Of a DNA stretch of 64,000 nucleotides, positions 1 to 14,128 are shown piece after piece (the stretch's first letter is position 1; each line of letters begins with the position of its first letter). The stretch covers positions 282,083-346,082 of the forward strand of contig JAYKAV010003095.1 of the NCBI GenBank assembly GCA_035582835.1. The letters are read 5' to 3'. The notes below the pieces were generated by a model. The model saw only the letters and a list, made by a program, of their open reading frames with translations, was not told the DNA's origin and did not search any database. The stretch comes from Phoebastria nigripes. Lineage: Eukaryota; Chordata; Aves; Procellariiformes; Diomedeidae. The translations under genes were made by a program, and so were the position numbers.

Positions 1-3000
1 TGTTTTATCCCTGTTGTGCTATGACCATGTGTTTATTTTTTCCTGAGGTTTTATCTGCAGTCCCTGAAAAGGCAGGGGAGAGTGTGGTGAACAGGCTGTA
101 GGATCCTTTTGCCTAGGAGATCATGTGAAATGGTTGGCAGACTGCCTGCATCTCTTCAGGTAGCAGTGCGAGGAGTTTTTGAATCAACCTATATTTGAAA
201 GGTTGGTACCTTGTTCATAAACCTGAACTGCCACTTGGCCTAAAAGGAAAGAAGTTTGAGAACCCCATGAGGTTGTGTTCCTTCCCCACTCCCCAGCCCC
301 TTTATGTCTATTCCTAAGACTATAAACAAAGTGGTTGAATTATACTATTTCAGCAGTATTATATTTAGCTTTTTGTTTTTTCATGACTGAAAACTGAGAG
401 CAAAACTGGGCAGAGATAGTGGCATTTATGGTCTTGGCTCCAACCACTGTGACAAGTTCTTTTCAGGTTGCAGTCTCTGATGCCTCCAGGAGAATATGAC
501 TGTATGGCTCTGCCCACCTCTGTCTTCTCTTTCTCTACCTTTAAATATCTCCTGGGCGAAAAAACATCCTGCATCCTGATCTAAACTCTGTTTGAACTGT
601 TAAGGTCATTTTAGAAATAAGTGAAATTATTATAAACTTTTCTTTACTGAAATATTTAAATAGTATGGACAACATTTTAAGGTGACTCATAGGGAATAAC
701 CTACCCTGGTGGAATGCCGACTAATGCAGAAATTGCTGAAAGCACAGATCTAATGCATTTCTGTTATGCAATCTTGACACAAGAATTAAGACTTTTTTCT
801 CTTTCAATTTAAAGTACATGTATATTTATTTCAGTTTAAAATGTTGTAGGATTGTTAATTCACAGCAAATTGAAAGGTTTTTTTCCTCCCTTTTCTTTTT
901 TATTTGCAAGTGAGTTTAACTTCAGTTGAAAGCTATAATTGTCCAATCAATATATGAATTGACTTCTGGCTGGTTCGCTTCCATAACTCATAAACTTTTT
1001 GTGTCATATCACTGTATTGCAATTTATTTTTGATAAAGAGTCATTTAAATGTTTACTATATCTGTTCTTAATGAAAGTGTTAAACAGGCCTGTCCTGAAT
1101 TTTCTATATTAAAAGTCCTCCAGAATCAGTTCTGTCTTGGGCATGACAGCTGTATGAATAAATGCTTTTTGATTCTCTGGTCAAACTGGAAAATCAAAAC
1201 CAACTCTATTTGAGTTGATTGCAATATTTCATTGACCTGAAACAGAATATAACACTTATTTTAGAAGAAGAAGGATGATAATTTTATTATTTTTTTGCTG
1301 TTGTTATTGTTACATACAAGCAATTTCTGAAAGAAAATTGTTCTGAAATTAGAAATTAGAATGTTTTATGTCTAAAATGTAAAAATGAAATTTTTTCATT
1401 CTTTGTTAATTATTTTTTCCCTGTTTTTAATAATATGTTTTCTCACTTGCTGTATTTAATGTCAACTTTTGGTCAACCTAAAACCACTTATGAATTTTCA
1501 TCTAACTCTTGTTTATATGTGATAGTATAGGGAAAGGATGGTAAATATATATTTTACCTATTTACCCAATGAAGTAGGGAATCCTACCCAAGAACTCGAT
1601 TTTTCATTTGGGAAAAAAGATCTATAAGGCTTTTTGTGGCTAAGAGGGAACCACATACAATGAGATATAGAACCTTACTCTCATTGTACTATTCTGGTCC
1701 TCCTAAAAATAATATATAGTTTGGCTCTCAGTTTCATTGTCTTCTGTTTTTTCCATTATTGTTCATGATCTCTGCAAGCGTAATCCCAAATAAAGGTGAA
1801 GCTTCTATTTTTCCATCTTTTTGAATGTCAAGTTGGGCAGTCACAGATGATCTAAATACTATCATCTAGCTTAAGTCTACTGAATGCAAATTACATTTTG
1901 TTTTGTTTTGCCTATCTCCCAGAAAATCTTCAGAGTGTTATAGACTTAAATCCTCATCCACAATGCTAATTATATACACAAGGCAGATTTACTTTTCCAG
2001 AAAACCATTTTGTTTTGTTTTTTACCCTGATGCACACCCATGCTTATGTATTGTGATCAATAAACATGTTCTTATTTGGTGGGAAGTTTTGACTTTGCTT
2101 TTAGTGTAGATGTACAAGATGTTTAAATGGATATCTCTCCATCATTGCTTAGGCTCTTAATTTGAAGTCACACTTTTCTAGGCACATTTTCTGTCAAATT
2201 CCATGCCAGCATTGATTTGAAAGAGTTGACATCCATTGATCCAGTATAAGATTGACAGCAATAAATGGGAGAATAAGCCCCCTTTTTTAATCTCAAATCT
2301 CTCTTTTCATGGGCAATTTTTGTTTCTAAATATGTATACATAAAGTGCTACTAGTATCAAATTTTCCCTATTGCATTGCACAACACAGGATTTTATAATA
2401 TATTCTACAGTATAAAATCCACAGCTTGTCAGTCATTATAAAAAGAATTAAGTATTTCCAATCTGCAGTTGCCTAAATTAGTTGCTTGAAGAAAGAGCCC
2501 TAAGGCACTACAAAGTACAGAGTGTTAGACATTGTTATAATTTGTGAGGTGGCAAAACTATCTTGTCTTTCTGTACACCGTGGTACTGAAAAAACCCCCA
2601 AAATGTCTATGTTAAAAAAATACTAAAGAGAAGTTTGTGTTTTTTTTTTTTAAATCTATTTGCTGTTGGAATACATAATGATGTTGGCATCAATTTCAAA
2701 GGGCAGGTTTTCAGAGCACCTTAAATTCTATTTATAATGGTGGAGCTGAGACTGTGTGCCTGTCAGCATTTGAAAACACAACAAACCTTGCTTTTAGAAT
2801 TCTGCTAATCACAGTGCCAGAATCGGTATACTGGAGATCTCCAGAATATTTTGTGAGATTAATATTAGGGTAAATAGCCACTTGCTTTACCTGTGTAAAC
2901 ATAAAACAGGAAATAAATCCTTCTATTACAAATTCCAGCTAGTTATCATTATCTCTCTTTTGTTTTTCACAAATAGTGCCAAGAGCTAAATATGACAACA

Positions 3001-5561
3001 CACATTTAATGGATACACTGTTATGGAAAAGTACTTATAAAAATATTTTTGTAAGTAATTTCATATTAAATTGACAAAAAACATTCTTAAATGTCTGTAA
3101 ATATCAGTTCAATAAATGAAAATACTTCCAAGCTTTAAAAAAAAAATGTACATTTCTTTTAAAAAACACTTCTATTTCTATTTTATCTAGAAATGAATAG
3201 ATCTAATAGTCAAATGCAGAAAAAGAATTAATTAAGGAAATTTTGCTGTGATATGTTTGTTTTGTTTGTATGAAAGCAATAAATAAAGACTGCACTTTCT
3301 GAAGCTGGAGAAATACATACCAGAAGCTCAAATAAGAGAAGCCAAGTGCTTCATATGTATCTGTATTTTGGACAGGGATAACTAACAGAGATTGTTCTGC
3401 AGTGTACCATATCCTCTTATTCTGCTGTGAACGAATGGCTTCTTTAGAACTGGATTTTCTTTGTCTCATTAAATTGTGTGTTATTCTATGTTTAAAATTA
3501 TTTTCAAGTGCACCTGTGCAGATTCTGGGGTGTGCTGGCAGAAACCCTAAATCAATTGGAAAACACTGCAGCAGAGGTGCAGGTCCACAGGCAAAAAAAA
3601 CCCCTTTCAGTTGATACAGCTTCTTCTTTTGTTTGGGAAACTGATATTAGCTCTACCCCCTAAAGAACCCTTTTGTTGATTAAATCTCTGCCTTTATGAA
3701 ATGGGTTTTCTGGAATGATGGCACTAGTACATCTATGCTGACAAATCTCTTCAGGACAACTTTCTGAGTAATCCTGCTGATACCAGCGAGACTGCTCACA
3801 GACTAAGTTGCTATCAAGCAGGTGTACAGGCAAAAATCACAATAGAGGAGCTAAGAATCAAGAGGAGANGTGGTATAAAATGTTGCTTTTTGGAGCAAAG
3901 CAGACTGTTCACTCAGCAAATAACATAGCCAAGTGACCAACTTAGAGGGAACTGAAACTGTCAGTGAAACAGCCTGGAGAGTCTGCCAAAAAGCCAGATG
4001 CTGCTACTGAAAAACTACCTCCCNCAAACTGGCATTGGTATCTTGCAGAGCTGGCACTCAGTAGTACCTGCTTTGCTGAACCACAGTCTGTCTTGAACAC
4101 ACTATTTTACTACCCTTCCCTGTTATCAATAAATGGATAATATTATTCTGTTTTCACTTATTAAGTTCTCCTTGGCAACTGTTGTTCTTTTGATAAATGT
4201 AAGCAAAAAGAGAGTAAATGTGAACACCGTGTTTATGGTGGGGAAAAGAAGGGTGATTTCTTTTAAAAATGCTACACAGGGTATATGATCTCCAAACCTT
4301 GTTATTTGCTTACTGGTGTAATTTATTTCCTCAATATTTTGACATTATCCAGGGATGACTGTTGGCACTGGAGTTGTCACTACTTGGAGAAAATGAGCAA
4401 TTTAATGAATTTCTGTTCTCTGAGCCACTGACAATTAAAATTGTTGAGTCTGCTGGATGTGGAAAGGAAGTTCATGGGCATTTCCAGTGCTTAAAAAAGG
4501 AATAAACTACCTTTCTGTTGTGTTTTCTGCAGAATACCTATAGAAAGGACTTGGGAAGAAAGAAAAAAAAATCCTGGATTTGAAAGAACTCCTACATTTT
4601 ATTGAGAAGGGAACTTATTTTCAAGAACTACCCCTTGCTTATGTGAGGCTAATTTTTATAGTCATTGTGAAGTTCTGCTGTATGAAACAGACCTCTTGCC
4701 CAGTGTGAGCTGAAGAGCAGGTATGATGACTGCAAAAAGGGACACCAAAGTAGTACTTATTTTGGACTGAATTGCATCCATAGAGGAATTTCATTGTCAC
4801 AGGTCTACAACAGTAACATCCCATCAACAAATTTAGACATAGCTACTTAATAAAAAAGGTTCAACAGAATGAATGGAGAAATGATTACTCACAAATTGAT
4901 GAATGTGGATTTTATATAACTAGACAGAGTTTTTCTCTTTTTTCTCTCAGAAGAAAATTCTCAGTTGCTCATAGTCAAAAAAGACAGCATGTAAATGGAG
5001 GCCATCATAAAATAATTGCAACAGAGTTTCTAAGAACAAAACTGTTGACACTTTGCCATTGCTAAGAAATGTGAATTACAGAAGAAAGTGAAGTGGCTGC
5101 TGCAAAAGCAGGGAAAGCACAATATTATCAGTAGCCATTCATATAGATCAATTAACTGTGACAGCAAATTAAACACTGTTGCTTTGCGAGAGGCATTCTT
5201 AACTCAAATGATACATAAAAGCTTTATGTACTTCTGATAATGTATTGCCCCCTTATTTTCATTGAAAAAAAAGCTACCCAGTTACAGACTGAATTGAAAA
5301 NAATGTATTTTTCCCCATTATCACTGATGTCTCAATCCATAGAAATGTTAACATAGTTTTGGTAATAGTTCATTGTTACATAATGGAAGGGGAATATCTG
5401 GTGCCTGCCTCATTATTTTAAATACAGCACTGAGATTGCATTAGGAATATCTGAAACGTAAGAAATACGTTGTAATCAAAGGGTTCAAACTTTGCCAGTA
5501 TGTTGCAAATGAACTGAAGATACTTCATATATCAGGCATGCTCTGCTGTTTTCCATGTTTC
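1..5561. other. AT-rich DNA without a recognisable gene
   Basis: No open frame longer than about 90 codons occurs here, and none resembles a known protein. The stretch holds short A and T runs (for example 2638-2652) and isolated Ns near 3869, 4024 and 5301. A segment at about 3874-3955 resembles one at 16810-16885 and is listed separately. No RNA gene, CR1 or LTR was seen. Confidence 0.7.
3874..3955 (+). repeat. Possible old dispersed repeat, copy A
   Basis: This stretch shares the words TGCTTTTTGGAG and GCAAATAACA, in the same order and spacing, with 16810-16885. The sequence between the words is about three-quarters identical by eye. Both copies are preceded by ATCAAG. This suggests two old copies of an unidentified interspersed repeat. 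Chance similarity in AT-rich DNA cannot be excluded without an alignment, and no family is recognised. Confidence 0.3.
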
Positions 5562-5945
5562 AGTGGATGATCACATGCACTCGGTCACCGTCGGAGTTGA
5601 TATTTGTGCTAAAATCCTGCTGGGCAGAGTATGTCAGAGAGCAGTGAGGGCAGGTGGCTCCATGAGGGAGGTGAGCCGGCAGCTGCGGGTGATGGCACGT
5701 CTGGCAGGGCAGGGACATCACGGAGGTGGGACGCAGTCCCACAGCTCCCAAGTAAGGGGGCAGAGCAGAACTGGTGCTGGGAACCACAGCCCTGAGGTGG
5801 CTGGGCAGGGATGTGGGGACCAAGGCAGTGGGTGGGGGTCTGGGTCAGCGAGAAGGTGGTTCCCAGACCTCGTCATAGGTCACTGCTGCCCTGCAGTAGA
5901 GCTGGCCCCCACCACCTGCACCCCAGCACCGGGAGAGGGAAATGT
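5562..5945. other. GC-rich block of unknown origin
   Basis: About 380 bp are sharply richer in G+C than both flanks and contain several CpGs, notably near 5580-5595 and 5680-5735. An open frame of 161 codons on the plus strand (5563-6048) and one of 87 codons on the minus strand (5560-5823) overlap here. Both are expected simply because GC-rich DNA has few stop codons. The left edge follows a good splice-acceptor-like sequence (TTTCAG at 5557-5562), and a weak donor-like CAAGTAAGG lies at about 5750. The block could be a retroelement fragment, a noncoding exon or a small CpG-rich regulatory element. I recognise no protein or repeat family. Confidence 0.45.
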
Positions 5946-8900
5946 TATACATAACTTGTCATTTGATCTTAGAGGTTGTACAAGTGTTCTCCATGTATGC
6001 CAAAAGAGTTTGAGAATTGCAGGTTACCTTTCATCTTTGCAAAACTGAATGAATTAAAATGTTGGAGTATGTTCCTGAAGATACTTCATGAATACTATTT
6101 TGCCTCTTTCAAAGAGTATTCTAAAAGTTTTCTCTGCTCCAGTCTTGAAATTAAGCAGGCAATTCTTACATTTATTAANGTTTATGGCATTGTCCATTAA
6201 TTGAAAGATGTGTTTCCACAAAAGATTTGGTGGGTAATTAGTTGATCATAAATTATATCTTCTCTAGAAACACATTTTGGCAAATCATATAAAGAAAATA
6301 TATTTAATTCAGCATCATANGCTATGTTTGAGATGCCTAACTTCATATTTTGATTTCTATGAATAAAGTTACTTTAACTAGATTCTCTCTAAACAGATTG
6401 GGCAACATGGACTTTTACTTACTGAAAGACTAAAAATGGCATTGCTATGTGATACGGAGTAGTTGTTACTGCAAGTGCAAATATCCTTTATGAGACTTGT
6501 AATAGGAAATTGTTTGAAACTCAATCTTCAAATCTTCCATTTCTGAAGTTTCAAGAAGTTGAGAATATTACGTACACTCATACACCTAACACGTTGTGGA
6601 AAATATATTTTCTTTATGCAATTACATTCAGATAGAAATCTATTTTGATATGAATTCACTGAATTCAAATAAAGTTATTGAAGGCATAAGCAGTGTTACC
6701 AATTTAATTTAAAAGCAAACATATATTCAAATGTACAAAATGCACTGTAGCTGAAAATAAGTATAATTGTAAATAATGAACTCAAAACTAAGATAACTTT
6801 ATTTTATATTTGACGACTGTGAGAAATATACAGAAGAGAAAAACAGTTGTTTTGCTGAAGTAAATGGTGTTTTCTTAATGTATCCCCCAAGGAAATTCTT
6901 GTCTATTACTTTTAATGTAGATTTCCTTTATTTCCGTACAAGGTGGAAAATCACTGAATTGAGACTTAGAGGTCGAAAAGAAGTATGCCACAAGAACTTC
7001 ATTTTGAACATTGGCAAATAGTTCGTACTCAAATGCAAAATGGATGATTACAGTTCTCCATTTCAACGTATTTATTGGAAGAATTATTCTGTAAAAACTA
7101 GAAAAGTGTTCACATACTATAGCAGTATGGATGAAAAATCAAAAAAGGCTATGTGTAATGTTCAATTCTATTAATATTGTGATATTAAAGAAAGGTTTCT
7201 ATTACAGCTCCTCTGGAGTTTTCTGTTGAATTCGTTTTCTCAAGAAAAATATAATTTTCACATTATTATCATTTTCCAGAAGAGATTTTAATTTCTTTTA
7301 TGTGTCTTCATTTCCCATTGGGAATAAGAAAGTGAAATATTTATCTTCTGATAACATCAACCTGTACCATGTTTTTTTCAAAAAATCCGCAATATTTATT
7401 CAAATCAATTTCACAAACATAAAACTGCATTTCCTTATGGTTCATTGTATTACGAAAATTGTTTTTCTGATTTTCCTTTTTTTGTATAAGCAGATCTTTG
7501 TCTCCCAGAAAGGTTTTCCCTGATTTTTCTAATTAAGGTTATTTTGGGGGTGTTTTCCCAGATTTTTACTGAACCTAGTGCTAAATCCTAGTGTATTACG
7601 GCAACCTGCAAGCTTTGTAATTTTCCAGTGGTTCCTAGATGCTGTGCCCACATAATTCCTCCTGCATGTTCTACACTGATAAGCACTTTCTCACCATGTG
7701 CTGGAGGTCAGCTGAGCAACGTACAGAAGGTAAAGAAGAGAATCGTGTGCTTGGAGGACCAAAAGAAGGAAAATAAAACATACATTTATATTTATCTGCT
7801 GTGACCCTTACTTCCCCAGTGGCAAGTGAGTAATTGGTGTGGACAAATAGCACATAAAATAGCTATTTAATCTTGTGTTACCCCTCCCCCAGTCATGGAC
7901 CCTCTCCAAAACAGATAAGCTGTAAATTATCCACCATGAAAGTTATAGGAACATTAACTGGCAAAATAAAACTCTAGGAGAAATTGTTTATTTGGACCAG
8001 AGATTCACACAAATTGTAGCACAGAGACAGTTATCAGAAAAATATTTGTGTCATTGCTGTAGAGGAGGAGGTTTTGATCTAGAAAGAGATTATTTCGCAG
8101 TTTGAAAAGTAGTTACCTGCAATATGACAGCAGATTGAGTTGATGATATTAATGGAATGAAACCCAGCACAAGAAAATTCAGAAGCTTGGGGAAAATGTA
8201 CAGTAATGTGGCTCAGTTTATTTAACTTAAATGTAAATACTCCACTCATATTTTGCCAGACTTCTTTACAATATAAAAATACAATGCAAATCAATAAGTA
8301 AACTAATGTATACAGTTCAGTGAGCACTCACACACCTTCTTTATTTAACAGATTAATACATTAAATAGTTCTGAACATCTTTTATCCATGCAAACATATG
8401 TATGAATAATAAAACAGATGGTCAGTTCCTTCTTACATACACACTGGACTGAATTTGTGAATGCAATGTCAACTCATAATTGAGTTGAAATTCTGTAACA
8501 TTATTTTTTAAAGAAATCTGTCTTTTCCAATTATCATTTCCTGATTCAAATTACCANGAAAGATTAGATGCATCTCTGCAATTAAAAAAAGAATATACCC
8601 CACTATTTTTACCATGAGAAATTTCCAGTGATGGATAGAATGCAATTTGCAACATACTTTGACCTACAGTTAAGCAAAATATTGTCCCATCATGCTTGGT
8701 TTGATTTCTTTTCCTTGGGGCATCCTGCCCCCTGATTGCCAAGTACATATTTTGAGGAAGACATACTTACAGATACTCATGGACACTCTGTTTTTCTTTC
8801 TATGCAAACTAGGGTAGTGATGTCCTCTGGACTGAGATCTATGGGCAAGACACTCAAGGTGACAAGTTAACTCCTGTATTTTGCATTGCTTGTGTGGTAT

Positions 8901-11900
8901 GTCTACAGAACTAAACCATTATTTTTTCATTGTTGTGTGTTTCTCAATTCTTCATGTCAGTCAAGGGTAAGTGGTGTATTTCACAGGGGGGTATAGGTTA
9001 ATTACTGGCATAAGCATAGTTTCTACTGCACATCATGCAGAGTCACAGTGTCTGCTGTGCACTTGTATAAAACTACAGCAGGCAACATGGGGGAAATGTA
9101 GTGTCATATTGAAGTAATGGCCTGAAACAATAGGAGCACCTGCTTCCTCCTAGGTATCTCCTGGATATATTACTGTATACATCAACTGCATCTAGCTGTA
9201 GCTGGTAACTGTCCACTTAATATCCACATAGTCAGCATGGGTCTGGTGACCACTGGTTTGGCTCAAATCAGTGGCCACAGGCTTGGCATCACTTCCAAAA
9301 TTAAATCAGTTCCTTATATAGGATACCATTTATGTCCTATGGGTTGCCATCTGTCATCCGTATATCAGATGCAAATTTAATTAGTAAATTACTTTGTCCA
9401 TAAACTAGGTACTCAAACTTCAGTCATTATCAGAACAATGTGTGGAGTTTAAATACTATATTTGGACAGTTTCTGGCTTGGATTTCCTCACTATACTACT
9501 AATGTCTTACATATAACTCCCTTGTTTTTTTACTAGACTGTATACATCCAGCTTATTATTCTTATACCTAGCTTCTTGCAAACATCCACATAAACACTGT
9601 CCCCCTGCAATAGTTTTCACAGCTGTAATAATTCACCTTTTAAAATCTACAAGCTTTCCTCTAGCCTCTAATGTAATGCTTATCTTACACAGACTAAGAC
9701 TTTTCAAAAAGGCATTTTAGTTCTCAAAAAAGGTATTGTCTTTGAGAATTGTTCTAAGTGCTTGAATTGTTACTAGTGGAGTCATGCTGATGAGATCAAT
9801 AAAAAAAAAATAAAGGAAATGGGAGAGAAGACATTCATCAGCAACTGGTTGTACAATAGTAGCACTCTATAAATGGGATGAATAAAAAAGAGGGTTGGTT
9901 CCCCATTTCTATCCTTGACTCAGTGAATGGAAATGTTTATTTTGAAGTACAATTTGCACAAAATGGTGCAATATAGATGTAAACAGGACAAGTCAGGAGA
10001 TATGCTTTGGATCAATTGAGCTGAACCTCCTAATCTGCTGAGATTTTTTCATCATTTGTTCCATCTGCCCATACAATATCCTGGTATTTTCATCCAATAC
10101 CACGGCATAGAAATGTTAATGTTCTAACATATTTTACATACCGAATATTTTGTACATAATCCAAATGTACCAGTCCTGGTTCAAACCTGCAGCAAGTACT
10201 ATTAACAGTAATAAAACTTTCTCATACTTGCTTTAAATAGCCAAATAGAGGCAAANCTAACAAACATAAGGCCTGAGAACAGAAAAAAGAAAGAATGGAT
10301 CATAAAACAGATTTTAGACAGTTTTTTTTTTCTCTGTCCAGGAAGTAGAAAGTTCAAACACTGAAAGTGGTTACAAAGATGGGACTATTTGTGTATATCA
10401 GTGGTGTGGATAAGTAAAATAAAGAAACCAAAACAAAACAACCAAGAGCAGAAAGTAAAAGATACAGTCAATTCTAACCAAGCTAGACTATGAAAATAAA
10501 TTTAAAAGAACCCTAATGCCCAAGACACATCATGGGAAACCATCCACCAGTTATGCACTTTCAATCTTTTTCTCAGTTTCGTATGTCTAGAAGTTGTGCT
10601 GTCATGTATTCCTACTGTGTCAACACATAAATGAAATCAAAAGCAACAGTAAAATCCCTATTAGACTTAGTGGGGCTACTCTGTTAAGGTCAGGCTCTAG
10701 CTTTTGAGTTTTTTGATTTTTCTAGTATGTAACTTTTTGAGGAGATATGACTAGGGAAGGGTAAATATGTGTTTTTTTCATCTGAAATATCACCATATTT
10801 TTACTCAAGTATTTAAAATATTAAGGTTATCTACCAATTTTTCACTCTCTACTGTCTAGGGGTAGAAACAGCTGTAAAAATGACATGAGCTACATTATGC
10901 TTTTTGTTGTAAAATTAACAAGGATGCTGAAGAAAACCTGACTGCTTGCTGTGCTGTACCAAAACTACAAACTAGCTTTCAGTTATCCTGTCCTCTACTG
11001 TTACAAACATGGCAATGTGCTGCCAATCTCCCTATTGTTACTTATTGTTATTATAGTTGCTATTACTACATAACACGTAACACACGGACCAAAATTTAGG
11101 GTATTTCTGATTTTAACCTGTATATATTTATGAGTTTTGACTCCTTTTAGGTAAGATCACTAAGGTCAACCTTTTCCAGGGCTACATTTTTTTGTCTTGC
11201 TCAAGATGTGATAAGATTGAAAGAAGAGGTTAAGGGAATTCAGCTTTAAAGAAGAGTAAAATTTCTTCATATAAAAGGATTGTGAGGATTCTAGNCAAGA
11301 AGAGGTGTTTTCAGCAAGGGGAAGTTATATTGAAACCATAACTGAGGTAAAAACCTTCTGCAAAAGCTTGGACGGCTTCAAGGACAGTAATCAAGGAGCC
11401 CAACAGCAGTGAATACTCACCCTGTAAAGCCCATAGACAAAATTTTATCTTTAGGCAGAATTTTTCAAAGCAGCTGCTGCTGTCTGATGTCCTCCCTCCC
11501 CATACAATACTTTCTAGCCTAAGCACCTCCCAAAGAAGTATCAATCTCTAGATGAGGAATGAGCTTTCTAGTCCCTCTTGTGAGATCTTTTGATCTCATC
11601 ACATTTGACAAGAAGGGCAATCAACTACTGGGGTAAGTTAGGCTTATGAAAAGTAGTCCATATTTCTGAAGAAATTAGATTACATTATCTCAGTGATATC
11701 TTTTAGCCTTTAAGTCTTTGGCTCAAACAATACTTTCAGGCATTCAAGTTAAATTTTCAACACAGGTATGTGCCCTAAATCTCTTGAAAATTCAATAGTA
11801 TTTCAATTCCAAAGAATCTATATACTTTTTTAAAAAAAAAAAAGGATTTTAGATTTTTAAGACAAAAAGATGCTTTAGCATTAAAGCTGTGGAAAATCAT

Positions 11901-13512
11901 TAACATTAGATAGCTTTTAGATATGCCAATGACAGTTGACATCTAATTTAACTTTAATGTTTACAGTACCCTTCTGAAGTTGGAGGGTTTTTTCAGTCCA
12001 CTGTATGATACTGATGTTAATATTTGCAATAAAACTGAAGACAATTAACTACCAGCTTGATTTTTTTTCATTAAATACTGCATGTTTTAAAGAAAAAGTA
12101 CTGTGGTCCAGCAGACAGAAAAGGAAACTAAAGCTGTACCTACTAGAGCACCAGTGCTGGTTAGCGNGTGCCGATCAGCTTCCGTCACTTTGGGATGGAA
12201 TCGGAATGCACCTTATTTCCCTCCATGCCTTCTTTTTATGGCATGGAAGAATGATAGAACAAGCCTGTCGTGATTACTATGGACAATTATTGCTACAATT
12301 ACTACTATGGACAACATGCGGGGGGTAGACATATCCTGTGATCTTGAACAAGTCCTTTCTCTCTTTTCCAAAGTTGAGATATTAAGAAATATTTGCTTAC
12401 TGTGTGTTAGGAGGCTCAATAACTATCTCTGCAGAAACAATTGTTTCTAAAGAAACTTCAAAAGCAAAATGTCCTGTTAAGTTTATATTTTGATATACAT
12501 CTCTTGTGTTCACTCTGCTTTTGAGAGATTAAATATTTATACCACCTTTGTCTCACATAAGCATATTTCCAGGCAAAATATTACTGACTTTTAAATTATT
12601 GCCAATAATTTTACTGAGAGTGAGCAAGTCAATTTTATGTCAGTGTTAGTAAATGTTTATGACAATTTTGCATGACTGCTTCATACAATATAGTGTTTCT
12701 GCTTTTTCTGTCATTACAGTGTTTCAGAGAAATTTGGTTAGCAACAATTTCCTTGACAGTAATAGAAGAATGGTAGGACATCAAATAGGAGAATACTAAC
12801 AGGCCACAATATAGGAAACCCGTCAAAATAAGATTTCAGGTCAGGAAAAAAAGTCTGGCAGCAGTTCCTGGAATGGACTGGCATAACCTTCATATCAAAA
12901 TGGATTATTTAACTTCTTGGCAGAATATTTCACTGAAAGCTGGAACACACACTCCTATATACATCTAATATCAAGCTTATACTAAGGCTGTGAATGAGAA
13001 GAATAGTTTCAAAAGAAGTTCCCAGGATCTTTGTGAAGGAAAGTAAGTCCAAAAAGAGGGTCTCCCGTGAATGGCGTCAAATTCAGTGATTTTAACTGAG
13101 GCAAACTTCCAGTTACATTTCCCCTTCAAAAACCAGAAAAACTGGGCTGCTCAGCTGAGGATGCCCACAAGGGTGGGACTTGCTTTTTTTCTTTTACAAA
13201 GTATCATAGAAACTTTAAGACCTAAGCAACTAATTTAAACCATAAAACACTAGCTCTAGAACTACTGTTTCTTTCTTGGTAGGAAGATATTAGAGAGAAA
13301 GCACAGAAGACATGGATGTAAAATTGGAAGAAAGAGATCTTTAAGATCTTAGTCTCATTAAGCTGCTTTCCTCGTGCAGCTGAGTCAGGATTTGATTTTT
13401 TCCAGGGTTATCAGGCCAGTTATCGCAGGACATTGCTTGTCTTTTATTTTACGATACTTCTACAGTAAGATCGTTCAGAGGCTGTGATACACCGAAGTTG
13501 TCTTTAAAAGAC
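5946..13512. other. AT-rich DNA without a recognisable gene
   Basis: Only short frames occur, mostly below 85 codons. The longest, at 12005-12328 (107 codons), has no recognisable domain. The segment at 12271-12315 repeats the word ACTATGGACAA twice. A donor-like GGTAAGTTA at 11633 has no convincing partner acceptor with an open exon. No CR1, LTR or RNA gene was seen. Confidence 0.65.
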
Positions 13513-14107
13513 TGTGGTTGGTTGACCCTGAGCAGCAGCCAAACTCCCACCGTGCCTCTCACTCCCCTCTCTTGTGAGACCAGGAAAAAATAGAAGGAAG
13601 AAGAGAAGACTTGTGGATTGAGTAAAATGGCAGTTTAATAGGGAAAGCAAAAGCTGTGTGTGCAAGGAAAGCAAAAAGAGGAATTAATTCACTATTTNCC
13701 ATCAACAGGCAGATGTCCAACCACTTCCAGGAAAGCAGGGCCTCAGCATGCATAACAGTTGCTTTGGAAGACAAACACCATAACCATGAATATCCCCACC
13801 TTCCTCCTCCTTTCCTTCAGCTTTTATTTCTGAGCACAATGTCATGTAGTATGGAACATCTTTGGTCAGTTAGGGTCAGCTGTCCTGGCTGTGTCCCCTC
13901 CCAATCTCTAGTCCACCCCCAGCCTACTGGTTAGGGGCAGGGGTCCATGGGGAGGGAAGAGACAAAGTCTCGATGCTGTGCAAACGCTCTTCAGCAATAG
14001 CCAAATCACTGGTGTGTTATCAACACTGTTTGAGCCCTGAGTGCAAAGCACAGTGCTGTACAGGCTGCTATGAAGAAAGCTGTTCCATCCCAGCCAGACC
14101 CAGTACA
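13513..14107 (-). mobile_element. 3' LTR of an ERVL-like endogenous retrovirus
   Basis: This 595-bp element reads on the minus strand, beginning TGTACTGGGTCTGG at 14107 and ending CA at 13513. It shares its body with the solo LTR at 48587-49147: the same stretches for the attachment of GTGTTGATAACACAC, the TATA-like AATAAAAGC, the segment that includes CAGGGC..TTTCCTGG, and TTTGCTTTCCCTATTAAACTG. The polyadenylation signal ATTAAA lies at 13634-13639 on the minus strand. The TGACGTCA site intact in the solo LTR is degraded here to a TGACATTG-like form. A polypurine tract just upstream on the minus strand (14108-14128) and pol-derived sequence further right show that this is the 3' LTR. The matching 5' LTR is absent. 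The ERVL-like label is inferred from LTR structure. Confidence 0.82.
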
Positions 14108-14128
14108 ATCTCTACCCCTTATTCCTTA
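14108..14128 (-). other. Polypurine tract of the minus-strand ERV
   Basis: On the minus strand this run is almost all purines (core GGAATAAGGGGTAGAGA) and ends directly at the LTR start. That is the position of the plus-strand priming tract in reverse transcription. It orients the remnant, with the internal region to the right and the LTR at 13513-14107 being the 3' LTR. Confidence 0.65.

Noticed and set aside
5563..6048. 161-codon open frame as a protein-coding gene
   Set aside because: It lies in GC-rich DNA where both strands are open, the reading frame runs out into AT-rich sequence, and no domain or signal is recognisable.
11451..11632. Exon between TTTATCTTTAG and CTGG|GTAAGTTA
   Set aside because: Strong donor, but the segment has stops in all useful frames and a weak acceptor, with no sign of a transcript.
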